Shown: one piece after another, positions 1-5,411 of the stretch
Layout: each line of letters opens with the position of its first letter
Position numbering within the stretch: position 1 is the first letter of the stretch
Assembly: GCA_035255845.1 (NCBI GenBank)
Contig: DATEZE010000076.1
Coordinates: 1 to 6,366, forward strand
DNA length: 6,366 bases
Reading direction: 5' to 3'
DNA from: JALORV01 sp035255845
Lineage (GTDB): Bacteria > Pseudomonadota > Gammaproteobacteria > Burkholderiales > Burkholderiaceae_F
The notes under the pieces: model-generated
Databases searched by the model: none
What the model was told of the DNA's origin: nothing
What the model saw: the letters and a program-made list of their open reading frames with translations, nothing else
Program-made: the position numbers and the translations under genes

Positions 1-423
1 GACGAACGCGATGCGGTCATCGACCAGCGTCAGTTTGCGATGCAGCCGACGCAGCAGGCGGCGCTCGAGCCGCCACCAGCGGGCCGGGCGAAAGATCATC
101 AGTTCGGCGCCGGCGGCCTCGAGCCGGCCTCTGAGCTCTGCGGCCCAGGGGCCGGTGCCATAGGCGTCGACGACGACGCGCACGGCGACTCCGCGGGCTG
201 CCGCGGCCGCCAGCGCATCGGTCACGCGCACGCCGATATTGTCCTCGGCGAAGATGTAGGTCTCGAGGCGTACCGACTTCGCCGCGGACTCGATCGCCGC
301 CAGCAACAGCGGAAAAAACTCGTCGCCGCCTTCGAGCAGCCGCAGTCGGTTGCCACCGTAGATCAGTGGACGGGTAGTGATCGGCAGTTGCGGGCGCCGC
401 AGAGGTCGCGCCCGCCGAATCAT
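1..423 (-). CDS. clsB: Cardiolipin synthase B, N-terminal part (cut by window edge)
   Basis: Phospholipase D-superfamily enzyme that makes cardiolipin at the inner membrane by phosphatidyl transfer. Reading down from the ATG at 423-421 gives 141 codons without a stop, running off the left edge; the family is about 400 residues, so roughly a third is visible. Family-like stretches are GNRLRLLEGGDEFFPLLLAA (from residue 24), RLETYIFAEDNIG, and VRVVVDAYGTG. The first HKD motif is present as H128-R-K130-L-T-L-V-D135 (bases 19-42), with the nucleophile histidine intact; the second HKD lies outside the window. There is no N-terminal membrane anchor, as expected for ClsB rather than ClsA. The start is fixed by an ATGA overlap with the upstream ybhP-like gene and a GAGGTG ribosome site at 426-431, which suggests translational coupling. 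In E. coli the ybhP and clsB (ybhO) genes are also neighbours. Confidence 0.93.
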   Translation of the reverse strand, partial: MIRRARPLRRPQLPITTRPLIYGGNRLRLLEGGDEFFPLLLAAIESAAKSVRLETYIFAEDNIGVRVTDALAAAAARGVAVRVVVDAYGTGPWAAELRGRLEAAGAELMIFRPARWWRLERRLLRRLHRKLTLVDDRIAFV

Positions 424-1229
424 GCCACCTCGAGGTCGGCGATCAGCGGCATGTGATCCGAGCGCTGCGCCCATTCGATGCCTCTGGGCACACGCACGTC
501 GCGCACGCGGAAGCCGCGCACGTAGATGCGATCGAGGGCAAACCACGGCATCATGCTCGGGTAAGTGCGCGCGACCAGCGGCCGGTCGCCGTTGCGCCAC
601 GGCAGAAGTCGATCGAAGCGGCGCCGCAGCTGCTGACGCCGGTTGAAGTCCCCAGCAGCCTCGACCACATCGAGATCCCTGTGCAGAACCACGTCGACGC
701 CTTGTTGCCAGTCGTTGAAGTCACCGGCAATGATCAACGGCGCATCGGCAGGCACCTCAGCGCGCACGAAGTCGATCAGGAATTCTGCCTGCCGCACGCG
801 GCTGCGCTTGATCAGACCGAAGTGCGTATTGATCAGATGGATGTCAAGCGGGCCGCGCGATGTCTCGGTGTGCGATATCGCGTGCAGCATGCCCCGACTT
901 TCGAGCGCGTGATCCGAAATATCGTGATTCAGGTATTGACCGATCGTGTGCCGCGAAACGATGGCATTGCCATGATGTCCATGGGGATAGACCGCGTTCA
1001 TGCCATAGGCGCGATGCAGGTAGCTGCCGGTACAAAGCACGTCGAGCTGCGTGCCGTTGTGGTGGCCGGGACGCCGCGCCAGCCGTTCATTGCGTTCCTG
1101 CACTTCCTGCAGAAAACAAATATCGGCATCGATCGCGTGCAACGCCAACCGCAGGTCGTGGATGCGCGAGCGCTTGCGCAGGCCCATCACGCCCTTGTGG
1201 ATATTGTAGGTTGCCACGCGCAGTTTCAT
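420..1229 (-). CDS. ybhP: Endonuclease/exonuclease/phosphatase-fold protein, YbhP-like
   Basis: A 269-residue member of the EEP (DNase I-like, Mg-dependent phosphodiesterase) superfamily. Catalytic signatures are all present: TYNIHKG with N9, FLQEV with the metal-binding E42, INTH with H136, GDFND with D170 and N172, LDRIYV with D233, and SDHMP with D258-H259. The stretch YGMNAVYPHGHHGNAIVSR (about residues 75-93) is typical of the YbhP branch found beside clsB. The substrate is unknown; the constant pairing with cardiolipin synthase suggests a lipid head group or other phosphodiester rather than nucleic acid, but that is inference. I chose the ATG at 1229-1227 because homologues begin a few residues before the NIHKG motif. 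It has no clear Shine-Dalgarno, and a GTG at 1238-1236 preceded by TAGG is an alternative adding three residues. The upstream lipoprotein stops 14 bases before. The stop overlaps the clsB start. Confidence 0.92.
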   Translation of the reverse strand: MKLRVATYNIHKGVMGLRKRSRIHDLRLALHAIDADICFLQEVQERNERLARRPGHHNGTQLDVLCTGSYLHRAYGMNAVYPHGHHGNAIVSRHTIGQYLNHDISDHALESRGMLHAISHTETSRGPLDIHLINTHFGLIKRSRVRQAEFLIDFVRAEVPADAPLIIAGDFNDWQQGVDVVLHRDLDVVEAAGDFNRRQQLRRRFDRLLPWRNGDRPLVARTYPSMMPWFALDRIYVRGFRVRDVRVPRGIEWAQRSDHMPLIADLEVA

Positions 1230-1243
1230 CGCTGCCACTATGC

Positions 1244-2767
1244 CTAGTCGATCGACGGAGCAAGCGTGAAATAACGGTCGATCAACCGCGGATCGTCGAA
1301 GTGCCGACGGCCGACAAACGCGGTCGCATGATGACCCCATTGACGCATCTGGCCGGCCGACGGCACCCCCATCGGCCAGTACACAAAGCGTTCGGTGCGC
1401 TCAGAGCCCGGGACCAGCCCGTCAGGCCCGTAGATGCTGCGCGTTCCGCCGCCGGCCGCGGCGGGCAGTGGTAGCGCACGCAAACGGTTCTCGTCCAGCA
1501 GGCTGTAAACAACGCCCGGCGCCGGCGTCGCGGTGTCGACCGCAACCCGTTCGATATTGTGATCGTGCGCGCCGACGTAAACGATGATGCGTTCCGCCGG
1601 CGCCGGCGAGTGCACGGCTTGCGGTGAGAACATCGTCTCGTCTAGCACGGACTCGTGCTCGAACGGACCCGGGCGTTCACGCACGTTTTCGGTCGGGAAG
1701 AACATGTGGAAGCAACCGCAGGCGTGGATAGAGTCGTACAGCAATGGCCGGCCGGCGCTGTCGAGCGTCACGCGCCAGACGATCGCATCCAGCCGGCCAG
1801 CAACCCAGTCCAGCGGGTGGCTGGCCGGGCGAGCCGCGAACCAGAATGTATATACGAGCTGCGGCACTGCCGCACCATTGATCTCGGTCCAGGCAATACG
1901 TACATAGGCAGTTGGTGTGCCGGTCTCGACGGCGACTAACAGATCGCCGCCACTCATCCGCCAGGCCAGCATCCCGATCTGATCATCGTCATCCGCCGTC
2001 TCAACAACCACGACGGGGGCGTGCTGCCGGACCAGCTGCCAAACGCGATCGGCGGAAAGAACTGGCTGACGCAGTACTGAAATTGCCTGCGGCGACATCG
2101 GCAACCAGCCGGCGACGCCTCGGCCAGCCACGGCCTCTCCGGGCACGTAGCGCACGCGCATGCCATTGAGCGGAAGCTCGGGAAACGGGGTCGCGTAGAT
2201 GTCGCGCGTTGTCTGCTGCCACGCCGCTGCGCTCCAAGAAAAGGGCATGCGTGTCAATGGATACAGACCGAAGACTCTCAGCGCGTCGTCGTAGGCGGCC
2301 GGAGGGTGCGCCCGCTCAACTGCGCTTTCGGCCTGCGGGCGCGCGGCAACAAGCAATTGGTCGCGGCAGCGGTCGATCGCCGCAATCTCGTCGGCATCGG
2401 CACGCATGTTTGCCGCTTCATAGCCTCGCGCTTCCGCGTCCAGCGCGGCCATGCGCTCGATCTTGGCCTGCGCCAGCGCGCTTGCGTCGGATCCGGCAGG
2501 CGCGCTGAGCACCGTGTAGCGATCGGCGCGCAGAAATGGAAAGCCGTTCACCCGCTGCGCCTGCGCATCGCGCACACCCGCACCATCAACCCGCGCGTCC
2601 ATGGCCTGCAGGCGCCGCAGGCAGCTGCCCGGCGCGTCATCCGCGCTCAACTGGGTGCGAGCCGGGGCGGCCGAGTAAGGATCGCCCGGCGTTGCACAAC
2701 CGCCAAACAGGATGCTGGCGACGCTAGCGACGAGCGCGCTGCCCCAGTTCGCGTATCGCTGCAGCAT
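1244..2767 (-). CDS. Predicted lipoprotein of unknown function, 507 aa
   Basis: I cannot name a family or a function for this protein. Residues 1-24 look like a lipoprotein signal: a short basic start, hydrophobic run ALVASVASILFGG and C24. The lipobox is slightly unusual, with F at -3 and L at -4. Ala follows the cysteine, which by the Lol rule favours outer-membrane sorting. Residues 40-150 are Ala- and charge-rich and probably helical. Residues 170-500 look like a compact soluble domain with short distinctive stretches: GFPFLRADRY (75-84), VYTFWFAARP (306-315), YDSIHACGCFHMFFPTE (344-360), VYVGAHDHN (397-404) and GHHATAFVGRRHFDDP (478-493). H348, C350, C352 and H354 form a possible metal or redox site. 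The ATG at 2767-2765 lies 44 bases inside nudB; an ATG at 2788 is the only near alternative, and any later start loses the signal peptide. Codon quality looks native. Other family members probably exist, but the role is open. Confidence 0.82.
   Translation of the reverse strand: MLQRYANWGSALVASVASILFGGCATPGDPYSAAPARTQLSADDAPGSCLRRLQAMDARVDGAGVRDAQAQRVNGFPFLRADRYTVLSAPAGSDASALAQAKIERMAALDAEARGYEAANMRADADEIAAIDRCRDQLLVAARPQAESAVERAHPPAAYDDALRVFGLYPLTRMPFSWSAAAWQQTTRDIYATPFPELPLNGMRVRYVPGEAVAGRGVAGWLPMSPQAISVLRQPVLSADRVWQLVRQHAPVVVVETADDDDQIGMLAWRMSGGDLLVAVETGTPTAYVRIAWTEINGAAVPQLVYTFWFAARPASHPLDWVAGRLDAIVWRVTLDSAGRPLLYDSIHACGCFHMFFPTENVRERPGPFEHESVLDETMFSPQAVHSPAPAERIIVYVGAHDHNIERVAVDTATPAPGVVYSLLDENRLRALPLPAAAGGGTRSIYGPDGLVPGSERTERFVYWPMGVPSAGQMRQWGHHATAFVGRRHFDDPRLIDRYFTLAPSID
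1706..1726 (-). other. H-x-C-x-C-x-H motif in the lipoprotein
   Basis: Codons 348-354 of the 507-residue lipoprotein read H-A-C-G-C-F-H. Four potential ligands lie within seven residues, in a protein with only three other cysteines (C24 for lipidation, C49, C134). Spacing of this kind can bind a metal or form a strained vicinal-type disulfide; which applies here is not determinable from the sequence. Confidence 0.5.
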
Positions 2768-3176
2768 TGGTCCATGAGAAGCACGCATCGGCAGCGTCGC
2801 GCCACGGCAGCCAGCGGCTGGCGCGATGTTCGCGCGGCGCCAGCGTGGGCGCGTAGCGCTTGTCGACACAAAGTCCGAACACATGCTCCGTATTATGCGT
2901 AACGCCTGCCGCGTAGCGATGCAGCCACTCGGTATAGATCGGGTAGCGATGTTCAAGGTTCCAGTCGACGAAGCGTTGCGGAGCCGCGTCGTATCCAGTT
3001 TCCTCTGCGACCTCGCGCGCGCAGGCGTCGCGCAGGTCTTCATCCGGCGCGTCGAGGCTGCCAGTCACCGACTGCCAGAACCCTGGATGATCCGCACGTT
3101 CCAGCAGCAGCACCTCCAGTGCCGGCGTATGAATAACGACCAGCACTGACTGCGGGATCTTGTGTGCGACGTTCAC
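2724..3176 (-). CDS. nudB: Dihydroneopterin triphosphate pyrophosphatase (Nudix)
   Basis: NudB removes pyrophosphate from 7,8-dihydroneopterin triphosphate, an early step of folate synthesis after GTP cyclohydrolase, in the cytoplasm. The 150-residue length is normal. The Nudix box runs from G39 to Y62, ending R54-E-V-A-E58-E59-T-G-Y with the metal-binding glutamates present. The loop between G39 and E46 is six residues rather than five, a form I associate with betaproteobacterial NudB. PGFWQSVTGSLDAPDE and the C-terminal CFSWTNAAAIREL also fit NudB rather than other Nudix hydrolases such as MutT. The first possible start is a GTG at 3176-3174; the frame has a stop at 3251-3249 and no other start between. 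The SD-like GGAGGTGA (3180-3173) overlaps this GTG, which is unusual. It follows aspS by 120 bases, and its last 44 bases overlap the start of the lipoprotein gene. Confidence 0.9.
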   Translation of the reverse strand: MNVAHKIPQSVLVVIHTPALEVLLLERADHPGFWQSVTGSLDAPDEDLRDACAREVAEETGYDAAPQRFVDWNLEHRYPIYTEWLHRYAAGVTHNTEHVFGLCVDKRYAPTLAPREHRASRWLPWRDAADACFSWTNAAAIRELGQRARR

Positions 3177-3180
3177 CTCC
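3171..3180 (-). promoter_or_regulatory. Shine-Dalgarno-like run overlapping the nudB start
   Basis: Read on the minus strand, 3180-3171 is GGAGGTGAAC. It is a near-perfect anti-SD match, but the only in-frame start in range (GTG, 3176-3174) lies within it. The next in-frame GTG is 30 bases downstream (3146), too far for this SD. Either the SD is fortuitous and initiation at GTG is weak, or initiation uses an unusual codon. Confidence 0.45.
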
Positions 3181-3190
3181 GCGCCGCGGT

Positions 3191-3205
3191 GCGATCCAGG
3201 ATCGC
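3191..3205 (-). repeat. Perfect inverted repeat just upstream of the nudB start
   Basis: gcgatcc-a-ggatcgc is a perfect 7-base inverted repeat around one base; as RNA it gives a 6-bp stem with a 3-base loop. It ends about 10 bases before the GGAGG run of nudB, so it could influence ribosome access. Function is inference only. Confidence 0.4.
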
Positions 3206-3255
3206 GGTCTGGCCGGGCGGCCGAAAAAAGACATCGGATTCCAACTTGTCACCGC

Positions 3256-3294
3256 CGCGGCCACGGCCGCGACACGGCGCGGCGATTCGCCGCG
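3256..3294 (-). repeat. Two tandem GC-rich inverted repeats after the aspS stop
   Basis: 3278-3294 is cgcggcga-t-tcgccgcg (8-base arms) and begins three bases after the aspS stop codon. 3256-3271 is cgcggcc-ac-ggccgcg (7-base arms). Both would form strong RNA hairpins on the aspS transcript. Neither is followed directly by a U-run; the only T-tract on the transcribed strand (six T, bases 3229-3224) lies about 26 bases past the second one, so this is not a canonical intrinsic terminator. They may protect or pause the aspS 3' end, or reflect high GC. Confidence 0.45.
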
Positions 3295-3296
3295 TG

Positions 3297-5150
3297 CTAT
3301 TTCTGCCGGAGCTCACCGGCGTGTGTCGCAGAGTGGGCCGAAGACGCCACCGCGGGCGACTCAGCACCGACGTTGCCGCGGACGCGGATGTGCAGTTCTC
3401 GAAGCTGCTTCTCGTCCACCGGTGACGGCGCCTTCGTCAGCAGGCACTGGGCCCGCTGGGTCTTCGGGAACGCGATGACGTCGCGGATCGATTCGGCTCC
3501 GGTCATCATCGTCACGATTCGGTCGAGCCCGAACGCGATACCACCGTGCGGCGGCGCGCCGTACTGCAGCGCATCCAGCAGGAAGCCGAACTTCTCGCGC
3601 GCCTCCATTTCACCGATCTTCAACGCGCGGAAAACTTTGCTCTGCACTTCCTCGCGGTGGATCCGCACCGAACCGCCGCCGATCTCCCAGCCATTTAGCG
3701 CCATGTCATACGCCTTGGCCAGTGCCCTCGACGGGTCGGTTTGCAGGAAGTCCTCATGGCCGTCCTTCGGACTCGTGAACGGGTGGTGTGCGGCGACGTA
3801 GCGCTGCTCGTCCTCATCGAACTCGAACATCGGGAAATCGACGACCCATAGCGGCTTCCAGCCCTCGGCCGAGAGCCCATGCGCGCGGCCGAATTCGCTG
3901 TGTCCGATCCTGGTGCGCAGCGCCCCGAGCGATGCGTGGACGATCTTCGCGCGATCGGCGCCGAAAAAGATGACGTCGCCGTCGGTGGCGCCGGTTTTCT
4001 GCAGCATGGCCGCAAGCGCCGCATCGTGCAGGTTCTTCACGATCGGACTCTGCAGCCCGTCGCGTCCCTTTGCCTTCTCGTTGACCTTGATGTACGCCAG
4101 CCCCTTCGCACCGTAGATCTTGACGAACTCGGTGTAGCCGTCGATCTCCGAGCGCGGCATCTCGCCGCCCCCGGGTACACGCAACGCGACGACTCGGCCG
4201 TCCTTCATCTCGGTCGCGCCTTTAAACACCTTGAACTCGACGTCGCGCACCAGGTTGGTGACGTCGATCAGTTCGAGCGACACGCGCAGGTCAGGCTTGT
4301 CGGAGCCGTAGCGCGACATTGCCTCCGCATAGGTGATCGCCGGGAACGGGTTCGGCAGCTTCACACCGAGCACTTCGTCGAACACGGTGCGGATCATGTC
4401 TTCCATCAACGCCCGGATTTCGGTCTCATCGAGAAATGACGTCTCGACATCGATCTGCGTGAACTCCGGCTGGCGGTCGGCCCTGAGGTCCTCATCGCGA
4501 AAGCACTTGACGATCTGGTAATAGCGGTCAAACCCCGCGACCATCAGCAACTGCTTGAAGAGCTGCGGCGATTGCGGCAGCGCGAAAAACTCTCCCGGGT
4601 ACACGCGCGACGGGACGAGGTAATCGCGGGCGCCTTCCGGCGTGCTCTTCGTCAGCATCGGCGTTTCGATGTCGACGAAGCCCGCTGCGTCGAGGTAGCG
4701 CCGCACGGCCATCGCCACCTTGTAACGAAGCATCAGGTTCTTCTGCATCGGCGCGCGCCGCAGGTCAAGCACGCGATGCGTCAGCCGCGTCGTCTCCGAA
4801 AGGTTGTCGTCATCGAGTTGGAACGGTATCGGCACCGAGGCGCTGAGAATTGTCAGTTCCGTGCACAACACCTCGACGCGGCCGGACACCAGCCCTTCGT
4901 TAATCGTGCCCTCCGGCCGCCGCCGCACCTGGCCCGTCAGCCTGAGGCAGTACTCGTTGCGCACCTTTTCGGCGTTCGCGAAAACTTCGGGGCGGTCCGG
5001 GTCACAGACGATCTGGACCAGACCTTCACGGTCGCGCAAATCGATGAAGATCACGCCGCCGTGGTCGCGACGACGATGTACCCAGCCAAAGAGAGTGACG
5101 GTCTGCCCGATGAACTTTTCGTCCACCCGGCCGGCATATTCGGTACGCAT
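3297..5150 (-). CDS. aspS: Aspartyl-tRNA synthetase, probably non-discriminating (Asp/Asn)
   Basis: Charges tRNA with aspartate in the cytoplasm using ATP. The 617-residue protein has the bacterial AspRS layout: an N-terminal OB-fold anticodon domain (1-105), class II catalytic core with motif 1 region (121-165), QSPQLFK (193-199) for aspartate binding, motif 2 FRDEDLRADRQPEFTQ (217-232), the bacterial GAD insertion (roughly 285-420), and motif 3 GGIAFGLDR (536-544). H30 (bases 5061-5063) and G81 (4908-4910) match the residues linked to tRNA-Asn recognition in the Pseudomonas aeruginosa enzyme, where E. coli has Leu and Lys. This predicts a non-discriminating enzyme that works with GatCAB to make Asn-tRNA. 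The ATG at 5150 has GGAG at 5159-5156, five bases away. After the LRELHIRVR end of the conserved fold there is a tail of about 27 residues rich in Ala, Ser and His, somewhat longer than usual. Confidence 0.98.
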   Translation of the reverse strand: MRTEYAGRVDEKFIGQTVTLFGWVHRRRDHGGVIFIDLRDREGLVQIVCDPDRPEVFANAEKVRNEYCLRLTGQVRRRPEGTINEGLVSGRVEVLCTELTILSASVPIPFQLDDDNLSETTRLTHRVLDLRRAPMQKNLMLRYKVAMAVRRYLDAAGFVDIETPMLTKSTPEGARDYLVPSRVYPGEFFALPQSPQLFKQLLMVAGFDRYYQIVKCFRDEDLRADRQPEFTQIDVETSFLDETEIRALMEDMIRTVFDEVLGVKLPNPFPAITYAEAMSRYGSDKPDLRVSLELIDVTNLVRDVEFKVFKGATEMKDGRVVALRVPGGGEMPRSEIDGYTEFVKIYGAKGLAYIKVNEKAKGRDGLQSPIVKNLHDAALAAMLQKTGATDGDVIFFGADRAKIVHASLGALRTRIGHSEFGRAHGLSAEGWKPLWVVDFPMFEFDEDEQRYVAAHHPFTSPKDGHEDFLQTDPSRALAKAYDMALNGWEIGGGSVRIHREEVQSKVFRALKIGEMEAREKFGFLLDALQYGAPPHGGIAFGLDRIVTMMTGAESIRDVIAFPKTQRAQCLLTKAPSPVDEKQLRELHIRVRGNVGAESPAVASSAHSATHAGELRQK

Positions 5151-5168
5151 GAAAGCTCCGCAGTTGTT

Positions 5169-5184
5169 CGCGGCGCACGCCGCG
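5169..5184 (-). repeat. Inverted repeat just upstream of the aspS ribosome site
   Basis: cgcggcg-ca-cgccgcg is a perfect 7-base inverted repeat ending about 10 bases before the GGAG of aspS. As RNA it would give a 6-bp stem with a 4-base loop. It is almost the same sequence as the hairpin that begins just after the aspS stop. Confidence 0.4.
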
Positions 5185-5216
5185 CTGTTGCTGTTCGTTC
5201 AGATCTTCAGCGCTGT

Positions 5217-5236
5217 CCGTCGGGCTCATCCGACGG
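5217..5236 (-). repeat. Inverted repeat in the aspS leader (middle)
   Basis: ccgtcgg-gctcat-ccgacgg: perfect 7-base arms with a 6-base loop, in the untranslated stretch between the DUF502 gene and aspS. No U-run follows, so it is not an obvious terminator. Confidence 0.4.
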
Positions 5237-5302
5237 CGGGGCCGAACGGTCGCCAGCCGCCGGCCCTAGCGGTTTCGGGGCGAGTTCCGGTTGCCGGCGT
5301 GT

Positions 5303-5319
5303 CCCGCACGAGGTGCGGG
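5303..5319 (-). repeat. Inverted repeat in the aspS leader (promoter-proximal)
   Basis: cccgcac-gag-gtgcggg: perfect 7-base arms with a 3-base loop. It lies about 60 bases downstream of the candidate promoter, with no U-run after it. It could be a structured leader element; no known riboswitch or T-box feature is visible around it. Confidence 0.4.
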
Positions 5320-5382
5320 TTCGGACCGCGGCAGCAGTGCGCGACCCGGGTCGATTCCGAAGGCGAATGTGGGCATGCCCGA

Positions 5383-5411
5383 AGGATAAAGGGGATGTGC
5401 TCGAGCCTCAA
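5383..5411 (-). promoter_or_regulatory. Candidate sigma70-type promoter for aspS
   Basis: On the minus strand, TTGAGG (5411-5406) and TATCCT (5388-5383) are separated by 17 bases, matching four of six positions in each sigma70 hexamer with ideal spacing. The -35 box overlaps the TGA stop of the DUF502 gene. It would give aspS its own start point with a leader of about 225 bases holding three inverted repeats. This is a pattern match only. Confidence 0.35.

Noticed and set aside
453..1247. Long plus-strand open frame (264 codons) opposite the ybhP-like gene
   Set aside because: It mirrors the minus-strand gene, which carries all EEP catalytic motifs. The translated product has no recognisable domain, and long antisense frames are expected at this GC content.
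2768..3043. N-terminal extension of the lipoprotein frame up to 3043
   Set aside because: It would place about 92 residues of out-of-frame nudB sequence before a clear lipoprotein signal peptide.
3224..3230. Six-T tract on the transcribed strand as an intrinsic terminator of aspS
   Set aside because: No stem ends directly before it; the nearest hairpin is about 26 bases upstream.
5026..5229. Small minus-strand frame beginning MSPTDSAEDLNEQQQ upstream of aspS
   Set aside because: It has no ribosome site and runs out of frame through the conserved start of aspS into Arg-rich sequence. The first 25 residues look plausible, but there is no support for a separate gene or upstream ORF.
5226..5411. 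61-codon minus-strand frame from a TTG overlapping the DUF502 stop
   Set aside because: The TTG sits in the candidate -35 box, no Shine-Dalgarno precedes it, and the product resembles random GC-rich translation.
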